In this document: in pieces, positions 15,239-23,512 of the stretch
How the letters are laid out: each line of letters starts with the position of its first letter
Position numbering within the stretch: position 1 is the stretch's first letter
Source: Solibacillus sp. FSL K6-1523
GTDB lineage: Bacteria > Bacillota > Bacilli > Bacillales_A > Planococcaceae
Length of the DNA: 64,000 bases
Direction of reading: 5' to 3'
Assembly (NCBI RefSeq): GCF_038005225.1
Contig: NZ_JBBOSU010000001.1
Coordinates: 2,158,001 to 2,222,000, forward strand
The notes under the pieces: generated by a model
Databases searched by the model: none
Told to the model about the DNA's origin: nothing
What the model saw: only the letters and a program-made list of their open reading frames with translations
Program-made: the position numbers and the translations under genes

Positions 15239-16219
15239 TTATTCCTCCGATAAAAATTGATTTGTAAATGCTTTTTCAGCATCAAGTTCTTTTTCAATTA
15301 ATTGATTTTCGAACATCCAATTCGCGTAGTTTTCCCAAACTTCCAATGATTGAATGCCCCACTGTTTTGCATCTGCTTGGTATTGATCTGCTAACCAAAT
15401 TGCACTGTTCACAACTAAATCTTCATCTAATTCTGGCACTGCTTTTAATAGCATACTTGCCGCTTCTTCCGGTTCGTTAATCGCTAGTTCATAGCCTTTA
15501 GTTACCGCTTGCATAAAGGCGCGAACCGTTTCGTCTTCCTTGGCAATGTATTTTTCATTCGCAATAATGACCGGTGTATAATAATCCAATTCTTTCGCAT
15601 AATCCGTTAAATAAAGCATATCAATAGCTTGCCCACGTAACTCGGCTTCAATGCCTGTCCAGCCGTAGTACATCCATGCAAAATCAATGTTTTGTTTCAT
15701 CATATTGAAAAAGTCTGCATTACCTGCATTAATAATGTCTACTTTATTGACATCTCCATCTGCCATTTCCATAACCGTTTTAATAATGGCCTGTTCAATT
15801 GGTGAACCCCATCCACCGTATGTTTTTCCTTCAAAATCTTTTGGCGTTTCAATGCCTGTTTCCTTTAGTGATGCAAAGCCTGATGTATTGTGCTGAATAA
15901 TCGCTGCAATGGAAACGAGTGGGACACCTTGTAAACGTGCCTGTGTAACAGATTCTTGTGCACTAATGCCAAACTGTGCTTTGCCTGTTGCAACAAGCTG
16001 ATCTGCACCAGCATCACCTGGTTGAATAATTTCAACATCTAGCCCTGCTTCCTCAAAATAGCCTTTTTCCTGCGCGACGTATAAGCCCGTATGATTCGTA
16101 TTTGGTGTCCAATCAAGCACTACTTGAACTTTCGTTAAATCTGAATCTCCCGTTTTCGCATTTTGCTGACAGCCGACTAAAAGCAATGTCATGCCAATAA
16201 TACTTAACCATTTCCACAT
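15239..16219 (-). CDS. thiY: Substrate-binding lipoprotein, ThiY-like (NMT1/THI5 family)
   Basis: 326 residues. The lipoprotein signal ends in LLLVGC (Cys about residue 17), so it is anchored outside the membrane. The NMT1/THI5-like domain starts at VQVVLDWTPNTNHTGLYVAQEKGYF, a hallmark of pyrimidine-precursor binders, and continues through GKAQFGISAQE. It captures N-formyl-aminopyrimidine or HMP-type salvage compounds for the ABC importer. The start at 16219 follows AAAGGAGG. The longer frame has no such site. It is the first gene after the TPP riboswitch and terminator. Confidence 0.9.
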   Translation of the reverse strand: MWKWLSIIGMTLLLVGCQQNAKTGDSDLTKVQVVLDWTPNTNHTGLYVAQEKGYFEEAGLDVEIIQPGDAGADQLVATGKAQFGISAQESVTQARLQGVPLVSIAAIIQHNTSGFASLKETGIETPKDFEGKTYGGWGSPIEQAIIKTVMEMADGDVNKVDIINAGNADFFNMMKQNIDFAWMYYGWTGIEAELRGQAIDMLYLTDYAKELDYYTPVIIANEKYIAKEDETVRAFMQAVTKGYELAINEPEEAASMLLKAVPELDEDLVVNSAIWLADQYQADAKQWGIQSLEVWENYANWMFENQLIEKELDAEKAFTNQFLSEE

Positions 16220-16269
16220 GTAAATTCCTCCTTTTATTTGTATCAGAATGAAAATTACCATAGAAAAAT

Positions 16270-16304
16270 GTAAAAAACGCCCGGTACAATATGCACCGAG
16301 CGTT
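16270..16304 (-). terminator. Riboswitch expression-platform terminator
   Basis: Stem AACGC-CGGT/ACCG-GCGTT with a T6 tail on the minus strand, between the TPP aptamer and thiY. Ligand binding is expected to favour it. Confidence 0.8.
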
Positions 16305-16355
16305 AAACAAGCAACAGATAGTTATACGAAATCAATGACATAACAATCTACATGA

Positions 16356-16450
16356 CAATGTTTCCTCCGCCGGTATTAACCAGTTCAGGTTCAAAGGGTA
16401 AGCCTCTCCATGGAACACTTTCTCAGCTAGCAACACTAGCACCCCTACAT
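16356..16450 (-). promoter_or_regulatory. TPP riboswitch (THI element)
   Basis: The minus strand carries the conserved TPP aptamer landmarks in order: GTAGGGGTGCT, GCTGAGA, ACCCTTTGAACCTGA, and CTGGTTAATACCGGCG followed by GGAGGAAA. It lies upstream of an intrinsic terminator and the thiamine-precursor transporter, so TPP should turn the operon off by premature termination. Confidence 0.96.
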
Positions 16451-16477
16451 TTTTAGTCTATGAACTTTTCAATGCCT

Positions 16478-16506
16478 ATCGTAACGATAACGACTGCATT
16501 GGTCAA
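16478..16506 (-). promoter_or_regulatory. Promoter of the TPP-regulated operon
   Basis: -35 TTGACC and -10 TACGAT with 17-bp spacing on the minus strand, about 30 bp upstream of the TPP aptamer. Confidence 0.7.
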
Positions 16507-16625
16507 GCTTAATTTATCTAGTTTTCCGATTTTTCACTTTAAAATCTTGTCATCTATACGCGAATAAAGTACGAATACTAGATAATTTTATGCGAAATGG
16601 CACGTATTTCATCTTTTTCAATTCA

Positions 16626-17498
16626 TTAGACATATACTTTTTTTCTTCTAAAGGTTGGCTTGACCTCAGCGAATATAATGGCAACAAAAATTAACACACA
16701 ACCAATCCACATGCGACCCGTTAAAATCTCGCTTAATAACCATACCGAAAACATCGTACCGAATAAAGCTTCCGTTGATAGAATAATTGCAGACTTTGTT
16801 GGATTGGCATATTGCATTCCAATATTTTGGCACACATACGCAACCGCTGTACAGAAAACCGCTAAGTAAAGAATGATGTAAATTCCTTCCGTAGAATATG
16901 TAGTTGGCACCTCACCAAGTGCAAGTAATGAAATCATACTTAAAATCGTTGCCGTATAAAACTGAACGATTGTTAAAGCAAGTGCATCCTCTGTTTTAAC
17001 GAAAACATTCGTATAGAAAATATCAAAAGCAAAACCAACTGCACATAAAATAGACAGGAAATCGCCAAAGTTAATTGTGAGCGAGTCTTGTAGCGATAAA
17101 AAGCCAATTCCGACGATTGCCATGCCAGCAGCGATAAATTCGAAACGATCAATACGGCGTTTATAAATGACATACGCAATAATCGGCACAATAATGACAT
17201 TTAATGCGGTTAAAAAAGCATTTTTCGATGGTGTCGTGTACTCCAGCCCCATCGTTTGCAATGTAAATGCGCCAAATAAGATCGCACCAAGTACAGCACC
17301 TTTCCAAAGAACACTTTTCGTAATTAATTTCAACTTTTTATAAAAAATAATACTTAAAATAATGGACGCTAATAAAAAGCGACCCGCCATTAGTTGAAAG
17401 ACGGTCCAATATTCTAAGCCGACTGCCATCCCAATGAAACCGCTCCCCCACATGACGGCCGTTATGAGCATCAAAATTTCGCCTTTATACTTCTGCAT
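16626..17498 (-). CDS. DMT-superfamily (EamA) transporter
   Basis: 290 residues with ten predicted membrane helices and two EamA repeats (about 5-135 and 150-280). Typical phrases are AVMWGSGFIGM at the start and FSVWLLSEILTGRMWIGCVLI near the end. EamA proteins export or exchange amino acids, nucleobases and other small metabolites. The substrate is unknown here. GAAGGAAT precedes the ATG. The 5' untranslated region contains a member of the composite hairpin repeat family (17523-17657). It is a single-gene unit. Confidence 0.9.
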   Translation of the reverse strand: MQKYKGEILMLITAVMWGSGFIGMAVGLEYWTVFQLMAGRFLLASIILSIIFYKKLKLITKSVLWKGAVLGAILFGAFTLQTMGLEYTTPSKNAFLTALNVIIVPIIAYVIYKRRIDRFEFIAAGMAIVGIGFLSLQDSLTINFGDFLSILCAVGFAFDIFYTNVFVKTEDALALTIVQFYTATILSMISLLALGEVPTTYSTEGIYIILYLAVFCTAVAYVCQNIGMQYANPTKSAIILSTEALFGTMFSVWLLSEILTGRMWIGCVLIFVAIIFAEVKPTFRRKKVYV

Positions 17499-17522
17499 AA
17501 ATATTCCTTCTCTCTTTCTATA

Positions 17523-17657
17523 TCAATTACGCCTCGGCGTAATTGCGTCCAGATTTTTTTCGGGCTTGCTCGAAAAACTCATCCAAAAAATCTGTGACAT
17601 CCGCCGGGGCTTAACTTAATTTATCCAGGGGTTTGAACCCCGGATAAATTAAGTTAA
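17523..17657 (+). repeat. Composite hairpin repeat, copy R1
   Basis: Shared parts in order: a CAATTACGCC/GGCGTAATTG hairpin with a 2-nt loop, GCGTCCAGATTTTTTTCG paired with CGAAAAA and AAAATCTG, then GTGACATCCGCCGGGGCTTAACTT. In this copy the end forms a nearly perfect stem, TTAACTTAATTTATCC with its complement, capped by GGGGTT/AACCCC. It lies in the leader of the EamA transporter gene, its CAATTACGCC end nearest the gene. Related copies are at 45329, 48712 and 56861. Confidence 0.85.
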
Positions 17658-17853
17658 ACGAATAGTATAACAATAATCAATATTTGATTAAAATGGAAGG
17701 GAATTTTACTAAAATCGAAAATGTGGACGAAATTCAATGGAAATTGTTGTTGGTGTGAGGGTTGGACAATTACAAAGGGGCGCATTTATTAGTTGATTTC
17801 TCCAAACTATTTTTCCGCAATTTTATATAGTTTGGAGAAAGTAGAAGCTAATC

Positions 17854-18312
17854 CTAAAGCGTTTTTACATAGTTTGTCACATTCCCCAAACAGCAACTAC
17901 CTTGAGGATTGTTTATCTCACAACCACATCGGTCAGCTTTCATATTTTCACGAATTTGTTCTAACGGATTAGGGGTATGCCCTTCATCAACATATTGGTT
18001 AATTTTTTCCTTTGTCCAACCGAAGCAATAGCAAACAGGCGTATCAAAGGAATCACTTTTTTGATGAACAGGAACCTTAATTTCAGATGTGACATACGTT
18101 TTTTTATTTGAATCAAAATAAACGACATCACAATCTTTTGATGCACAAAAATAATGAAGTAAATTTGCATCCAATGTACTTAAAATCGCTGGTTTTAGCA
18201 TTGATTTTAATGTAATGATGTTTAATTTTTTACCTTTTAAATTACAAGACGGACACAATTCAGAACGATTATTTTCAGAAGTTTGTTCCTATGTATTACA
18301 ACAATTAGACAT
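17854..18312 (-). pseudogene. CopZ-type iron-sulfur metallochaperone, interrupted by an early amber codon
   Basis: The coding frame starts at ATG 18312 (AGGAAGGTG upstream) with MSNCCNT, then an in-frame TAG at 18291-18289. It continues unbroken through ELCPSCNLKGKK to the stop at 17854. The body has a CPSC zinc-type pair, a central CASKDCD, and a C-terminal [2Fe-2S] motif set (CYCFGWTKE, DRCGCEI, GSCCLG), like the N-terminal domain of Archaeoglobus CopZ and related putative metallochaperones. The rest could be expressed only by suppression or by re-initiation at TTG 18258, which lacks a clear ribosome binding site. A sequencing error cannot be excluded. Confidence 0.75.
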
Positions 18313-18451
18313 ATGCTACACCTTCCTAAAATGAATTATGTAATCTACAAAGTATAACATGCTTATTAACCCTATAAACTATTGTTGCACTAAAGCCATT
18401 CGTTAGCTGAAGTGCAACATTAATAACAATTGGTCCCCTTTATTTTAAAAC

Positions 18452-19048
18452 TTAAACATCTCTTTCAATAAAACGAACAGCATATTTATCCCAATATTCT
18501 TTATAAACGCGATCATCTTGTCCGTCGAAGTTTAATTGATACATGCGGAATGTCACTAAAATATCTTTAGGTTGCCATTGTTCTTCAAAGGAATATTTAT
18601 AGCTCATGCCAATTTTCTTCATTACTTCACCGCTGCGAGGATTTTTAATATCATGGGTAGCAGTGATATAGAGGAAACCATCTTTTTTGACTTGTTCAAC
18701 AATGGCCTTACTTGCCTCTGTAACAATCCCTTTATGCCAAAATTCTTTTCTCAACCCATACCCTAAATCGTGGTTTTCCCCGGTATCGACTTTTATATAA
18801 CCGATTGGGGTATTATCTGTTTTTAAACAAATCGCATATTGATATCCTCTTTCCTGCTTATAAGCCTCGGAATATTTCTCTTTAAAAAATTCCTTAGTTT
18901 CTTCCAATGAATTCAAAGGTAACCACGGCAAATAAGTATTCACTTCTTCATCACTATAAATTGCAAATAAGGCTTCAATGTCATTCTCAGTGAACCTTCT
19001 TAATATTAAACGCTCTGTTTCTATGGTTGGTGTATTATAATTTTTCAT
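18452..19048 (-). CDS. GNAT acetyltransferase, RimJ/RimL type
   Basis: 198 residues. It opens with IETERLILRRFTENDIEALFAIYSD, the characteristic start of the RimJ/RimL group, and has YGLRKEFWHKGIVTEASKAI for the acetyl-CoA loop and NPRSGEVMKKIGM near the end. Members acetylate ribosomal protein N-termini or small amines and antibiotics. The target is unknown. GGAGGAAG precedes the ATG. It is separate from the Nudix gene upstream on the same strand by about 50 bp, so the two could be co-transcribed. Confidence 0.9.
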   Translation of the reverse strand: MKNYNTPTIETERLILRRFTENDIEALFAIYSDEEVNTYLPWLPLNSLEETKEFFKEKYSEAYKQERGYQYAICLKTDNTPIGYIKVDTGENHDLGYGLRKEFWHKGIVTEASKAIVEQVKKDGFLYITATHDIKNPRSGEVMKKIGMSYKYSFEEQWQPKDILVTFRMYQLNFDGQDDRVYKEYWDKYAVRFIERDV

Positions 19049-19098
19049 GTTCGACTTCCTCCAAATGATTTATATTTATAAGGATTGAGATATTCCAT

Positions 19099-19617
19099 TT
19101 AAACTCGTATTGATCCATAACTTTGTCGACTTTCAAATAAAAAGGCAATAATGCTCTCATAATAGGGGATGAATTCTTTTTGCTCCATTAATTTAAAAAT
19201 CTCTTCTTTTGATGCCCATTTTACCGCCTGGACTTCCTCATATTGTAATGTCAGTTCATCCAAGTCTACCTCTTGTTCAATCAAATAATAATCATCAAAG
19301 CCGCGCCCAAAATTAATCGTGCATTGTGGTCGCATGTTTTCAAAGCTATAATCAATGCCTAATTCCTCGAATAATTCTCTCGACGCAGCTTGTTGACTTG
19401 TATCCCCTGCAGTAGCACTTCCTCCACAAGTAATATCCCAAAGGTTCGACCATCCTTGTTTGAAAGGCTGACGTTGTTGAATGAGCATCTCTCCTTTTGA
19501 ATTAAATATACAAACGTGGACGACTAAATGAAATTCTCCTGGTGGCAAAGGTTCTCCACGGGTGATTTGTTTGTCGATTTTTATACGATGCTTATTATAT
19601 AAATCCCAAGTTTCCAT
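19099..19617 (-). CDS. Nudix hydrolase
   Basis: 172 residues. The Nudix box reads G-SATAG-D-TSQQAAS-RELFEELG, with the catalytic REXXEE helix intact and Asp instead of Glu at the seventh position, as in the isopentenyl-diphosphate isomerase-like branch. The surrounding WDITCGG and QQRQPFKQGWSNLWD also fit that branch. It probably hydrolyses a nucleoside-diphosphate derivative. The substrate is not predictable. An upstream ribosome binding site (GGGGGAG) supports the start. Confidence 0.9.
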   Translation of the reverse strand: METWDLYNKHRIKIDKQITRGEPLPPGEFHLVVHVCIFNSKGEMLIQQRQPFKQGWSNLWDITCGGSATAGDTSQQAASRELFEELGIDYSFENMRPQCTINFGRGFDDYYLIEQEVDLDELTLQYEEVQAVKWASKEEIFKLMEQKEFIPYYESIIAFLFESRQSYGSIRV

Positions 19618-19726
19618 TGAAAAGCTCCCCCTTATTTACGAATTGCTTGTCGTACTGAATGCCCCCTTAGTTGAAGGAATTAAATTCTTGAATTAGATCT
19701 TCATTAAAAACTTCTTTCTACCACAC

Positions 19727-20227
19727 TTACAACATTTCAACTCTTTGAAAAATCTCTTTATAAAGTAAATCAAACTCTTTTTCATTTTTTAAATAGAAAA
19801 ACCAAGCGTCTTCCCTATTTGTATCAACATCATATAAATAAATTGTCGTATGAGAACCGTTATTTAATGATTCCCAATGGGCCGTTCCATAAGTAATCCC
19901 TCCTCTAGTAAATGGATAATGCCGTTTTGGTGAATCGAAAAAAATAATGGGCATTTCAGAATTCTCATACGCTTCAACAAATTGATCATTGGATGCTTCT
20001 TCAAATATTACAGTTGTTATCATAACCGCATCAAAATTTGTTGAAGCCCGCAATGTGGCTTCGTTAAACTCATCTAATAAAATGGATTCGAAATGAATTT
20101 TTTCATTATTGAATTCAGGGATATTACCTATTACAGCTATTTTTAAATGTGCTCCATCATAACTAACTTCATTATGTGAGCATGCAACTAATAATAATAA
20201 ACTTAAAAAGAAGATAACTTTTTTCAA
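19727..20227 (-). CDS. Hypothetical lipoprotein
   Basis: About 166 residues. Signal sequence KKVIFFLSLLLLVAC with the lipobox LVAC, then a soluble domain with alternating strands and helices (KIAVIGNIPE, AVMITTVIFEEA, MPIIFFDSP). The TTG at 20227 is preferred because GAAGGAG lies 8 bp upstream. The GTG at 20236 abuts that site. No family is recognised. The pattern of a beta strand ending in IGN and later IIFFDS resembles a periplasmic-binding-like fold, but this is only an impression. Confidence 0.7.
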   Translation of the reverse strand: MKKVIFFLSLLLLVACSHNEVSYDGAHLKIAVIGNIPEFNNEKIHFESILLDEFNEATLRASTNFDAVMITTVIFEEASNDQFVEAYENSEMPIIFFDSPKRHYPFTRGGITYGTAHWESLNNGSHTTIYLYDVDTNREDAWFFYLKNEKEFDLLYKEIFQRVEML

Positions 20228-20525
20228 CGGTCTCACTCCTTCTTTTATATCGAAAATACTTGCATATTAAGGTTCAAAAAAAGATAATTTTAGAAATTTA
20301 TCGTGAATAAAATATGGGAATTGTTTGTTTTGGGGCGAATTGATAAAAATAAGTTTCATATACATGTGTCGTATAATATGTATACTTTCCTATTCCAATT
20401 ATTGAACTTTCTATGTCGAATCGTATAATTTCATTGATTTTCTATTCTTTTATACTTAAATGATGGAAATTTAATGCGATTTACTGTAAAATATAATTTT
20501 ATAATATATTAGGGACGTGAATTGT

Positions 20526-20906
20526 TTGATTACTATTGAAATGCCAAAACCAACGCTTGTGATCCGTCAACGTGAACAAGTGATTAAACCAGGTGAAGTT
20601 GAAATTACACCTTACTTCGGCTTTATTGATTTCCACAAAATTACGCGTGAAGCTGGTGGAATTTTCTTCTTCTACAATGAACAAAATGAACTTTTATTTG
20701 TCGGTAAGGCACGTAAAATTCGCCAACGCATTAAAAAGCACTTTGAGGACAATGTTTCACCGATGAAAAATCACCGTACTGAAGTGCATAAAATTGAAGT
20801 ATACGAAATTGAAGATCCAATGGAACGTGAAATTTACGAAACATATGCGATTAACCAATTCAAATCAAAATACAACATCGATAAAGTATTTTTCGAGCGT
20901 GTATAA
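20526..20906 (+). CDS. GIY-YIG nuclease-domain protein (UvrC N-terminal-like)
   Basis: About 126 residues with a GIY-YIG-type core: GGIFFFYNEQNELLFVGKARKIRQRIKKHF (about 45-75), the same Arg-rich helix that follows the GIY-YIG strands in UvrC and SLX1. Glu in EREIYETYAINQF is a plausible metal ligand. The first motif is degenerate (GIFFF), so catalysis is uncertain. The TTG at 20526 is chosen for spacing from AGGGACG. An ATG at 20541 is possible. It is a single-gene unit with its own terminator, of the group usually annotated as nucleotide excision repair endonuclease. Confidence 0.82.
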   Translation: MITIEMPKPTLVIRQREQVIKPGEVEITPYFGFIDFHKITREAGGIFFFYNEQNELLFVGKARKIRQRIKKHFEDNVSPMKNHRTEVHKIEVYEIEDPMEREIYETYAINQFKSKYNIDKVFFERV

Positions 20907-20909
20907 GCG

Positions 20910-20945
20910 AAAGGACCGCCCCATTCATCGGGTGGTCCTTTTCTT
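20910..20945 (+). terminator. Terminator of the GIY-YIG gene
   Basis: Stem AAAGGACC-CCC/GGG-GGTCCTTT followed by T-rich sequence. Confidence 0.8.
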
Positions 20946-21025
20946 TGTTTAGCAGAAGGTGCACCATTTCAATATTTGGACGCTATTATACTAGTGAAGT
21001 TTCCCCCACTCATTGACATTTCATT

Positions 21026-21616
21026 TTAGCCTCTATGCGCATAATCCAACATTTCATTAATTTTTTTTATATCACTTAAAATATCTTTCTTCTGTTTGGC
21101 AATGCCTTCATACCATTTATCTACTTGCTGCATCATCGCTTCTTCTACTTCTTTTCCGTCCGCCAGTAAATGTACCATAATATCAACTACTTTTGTCCGA
21201 TCCTCGTAAAACTTTATGCGTGCTGCAAAATCTTTTCCTACCTCTTGCTGAAACACTTGCCCTAATCGGATGATGCCATTATTCATCATTTGCTCGGCAT
21301 ATAAAGTCGATCCTACAACAGCTAAACGCTCCGTGAAAGATGGTTCCTCTTTAATATAGCTTTGCATTAGTACGGATACTTGCTCTGAAAAGGATTTTAA
21401 TTTGTTTTTTTGACCATCTAGTAAACTTTTCGTTTCTTCAAAGAGCTTTAACATCGCGTGCGTATGATCTAAATATTCTTTTACTTGCTTAAACTTGTCA
21501 TCACTCGCATTATGTAAGCGTACTTGCACCGTTTCATAAACAAATTGGCGCTGCAAATAGGCTGTTAATAAAATAATTCCATTATAATGGATACTTGCTT
21601 CATAATTATTTGTCAT
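21026..21616 (-). CDS. Hypothetical coiled-coil protein
   Basis: 196 residues, almost all predicted helix, with long charged amphipathic stretches (for example KLFEETKSLLDGQKNKLKSF and AMMQQVDKWYEGIAKQKKD). There is no signal peptide or membrane segment. A GGGGGAC site precedes the ATG. It is 55 bp upstream of the PanF gene end-to-start on the same strand but separated by a promoter-sized gap. No family is recognised. A cytoplasmic structural or regulatory role is possible. Confidence 0.7.
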   Translation of the reverse strand: MTNNYEASIHYNGIILLTAYLQRQFVYETVQVRLHNASDDKFKQVKEYLDHTHAMLKLFEETKSLLDGQKNKLKSFSEQVSVLMQSYIKEEPSFTERLAVVGSTLYAEQMMNNGIIRLGQVFQQEVGKDFAARIKFYEDRTKVVDIMVHLLADGKEVEEAMMQQVDKWYEGIAKQKKDILSDIKKINEMLDYAHRG

Positions 21617-21670
21617 ACTTGTCCCCCACTGTATAATTTATTCACTTTTCTTACAATACCATATCGAGTG

Positions 21671-23119
21671 CTAGAAGTGGAATTCTTCTAGTTTTTTTAC
21701 TTTATGAGTCGTTAAACTTACGATGATAAATGTAAAGAATGACACCACAATCGGAAGTGTAACGGTGTGCATACCAAATACATGTGGTGCTAATCGATCA
21801 ATCGCGATGTACAGCGTTAAGCCGACAATCATCGAACTGATGGCACCATATTTATTCGCTTTTTTCCAATAAAGGCCGAAAACAACACTCCATAAAAACG
21901 CGGATTCTAAGCCGCCAAATGCAAATAAATTCAACCAAATTAACAATTCAGGTGGATTCAGTGCAAAAATGACTACAGCGAGTCCAATAATCGTCGTAAC
22001 CGTATAGCTTCTTTTCTTAATTTGCTGTTCTGTCGCCTTTGGATTAATAAAGTTTAAATAAATATCTTTCACAACCGTTGAACTTACTAAAATAAGTAAT
22101 GCGTTAACCGTTGACATAATGGCCGCCATTGGAGCAGCTAAAACGATGCCTGCTAATAACGGGGGCAATACTTCAAGCGTCACGATTGGCATAACTTTAT
22201 CCCCAATAACAATACCTGGAACTACTGAACGAGCAAATACACCGATTAAATGCATGCCTAACATTATCGTGCCAATGCCGATTGTGCCGATTAAAATTGC
22301 GCGGTGTAGACTTTTGGCATCTTTATAACTCATAGCACGTACGGCAAGTTGTGGTAAACCTATGACACCGAGCCCGATTAAAATCCAAAATGTCGAAACA
22401 TATAGCGGTGTTAAACTGCCGTCTGCTCCAAATGGTGAAACGAGTTTTGGATTTTCTGCTACGAGGTTTTGCATAATGTTTTCCACACCACCACCAGCAA
22501 TGACTGTCCCGATGAGTAAAATGACTGTACCAATAATCATAATCGTGCCTTGAACTGCATCTGTTAACGCAACGGCGCGGAAACCACCAATAATTACATA
22601 GACAAGTACGGAAGCAGCGAAAATTAATAAGGCGCTTGTATAATTCAGTCCGGTTAATGCTTCAATTAATCGTGCACCACCAACCCATTGCGCAGTCATC
22701 GAGGCAAATAAAAACACAATAATACTAAATGCGGATAACAGAATAATTATATTGCTATCATAACGTTTCTTTAAAAAATCAATTAATGTAATCGCTTCAA
22801 TACGACGCGACACTATTGCGAATTTTTTCCCAAGCACCATTAAGGCAAAATACCCTGCCGGAAGCTGTGCCATTGCGAGTAGCACCCAACCAAGTCCCGT
22901 ATTATAGGCAACTCCTGGACCGCCGATAAAACTAGAAGCACTCCCATAGGTTGCCATCATTGTCATCGCGAGTATGAAGCCACCCATTTCACGTCCGCCT
23001 AAAAAATACTCTTGCATGAAGGAATTTGACGTACGAACTTGTTTATTCGCCCATATACCAATCCCAAAAATGACAACTAGAAAAAGTAATAGTGGAATAA
23101 TAACTTGCCAGTGCATCAT
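21671..23119 (-). CDS. panF: Sodium/pantothenate symporter PanF
   Basis: 482 residues with about 13 membrane helices of the sodium:solute symporter family. PanF-like features are YFLGGREMGGFILAMTMMATYGSASSFIGGPG near the N-terminus, FRAVALTDAVQGTIM in the middle and GLPQLAVRAMSYKDAKSLHRA. It imports pantothenate, the coenzyme A precursor, with sodium. The ATG overlaps the stop of the YhdT gene by 4 bp, indicating translational coupling, and GAGGAGG in the yhdT tail serves as its ribosome binding site. Confidence 0.92.
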   Translation of the reverse strand: MMHWQVIIPLLLFLVVIFGIGIWANKQVRTSNSFMQEYFLGGREMGGFILAMTMMATYGSASSFIGGPGVAYNTGLGWVLLAMAQLPAGYFALMVLGKKFAIVSRRIEAITLIDFLKKRYDSNIIILLSAFSIIVFLFASMTAQWVGGARLIEALTGLNYTSALLIFAASVLVYVIIGGFRAVALTDAVQGTIMIIGTVILLIGTVIAGGGVENIMQNLVAENPKLVSPFGADGSLTPLYVSTFWILIGLGVIGLPQLAVRAMSYKDAKSLHRAILIGTIGIGTIMLGMHLIGVFARSVVPGIVIGDKVMPIVTLEVLPPLLAGIVLAAPMAAIMSTVNALLILVSSTVVKDIYLNFINPKATEQQIKKRSYTVTTIIGLAVVIFALNPPELLIWLNLFAFGGLESAFLWSVVFGLYWKKANKYGAISSMIVGLTLYIAIDRLAPHVFGMHTVTLPIVVSFFTFIIVSLTTHKVKKLEEFHF

Positions 23120-23379
23120 CGTTGCTCGTCCTCCTCTTCAAGTGATATTTCTTTGAAGAACAGTTTCATCGCTAGCCAAATGCATATAATCATGAAAACA
23201 GTGCCCGCCATACAACTATAAAAAAACCATGCAGGGAAGCCAAGCACATAGCGATATTCTAGGGGGTCCCCAGAGCCAAGTCCATAGGCAAACCCAAACC
23301 AAATCGCAAAATTTATGACAACAAGGCAGGCACCTATTAACGCTTCCTTGTGGGCTACTTTAAACCGCTTATCTTGCAT
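23116..23379 (-). CDS. yhdT: YhdT-family (DUF997) small membrane protein
   Basis: 87 residues with two membrane segments. The DUF997 pattern is visible in NFAIWFGFAYGLGSGDPLEYRYVLGFPAWFFYSC. In many bacteria yhdT lies directly upstream of panF, as here with a 4-bp overlap, so it probably assists the pantothenate symporter. The start at 23379 follows GAAAGGATGA. The in-frame ATG three codons upstream is too close to that site. Confidence 0.9.
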   Translation of the reverse strand: MQDKRFKVAHKEALIGACLVVINFAIWFGFAYGLGSGDPLEYRYVLGFPAWFFYSCMAGTVFMIICIWLAMKLFFKEISLEEEDEQR

Positions 23380-23467
23380 ATGGATCATCCTTTCTTATTT
23401 CTAATATAGACTTCTCTATCATACGTTTGAATTCAAGAGATGAAAAGACTTTATCGAAGAATAACGA

Positions 23468-23500
23468 TAAAAAAACGACATCGCATGACACGACGTCGTT
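23468..23500 (-). terminator. Terminator of ddh
   Basis: Stem AACGAC-TCG/CGA-GTCGTT with a T7 tail on the minus strand, just after the ddh stop. Confidence 0.8.
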
Positions 23501-23512
23501 CTATTAAAATAA

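Noticed and set aside
20237-20525. Possible gene or regulator in the gap before the GIY-YIG gene
   Set aside because: AT-rich with no frame having a ribosome binding site and no clear -35/-10 pair. Nothing convincing seen.
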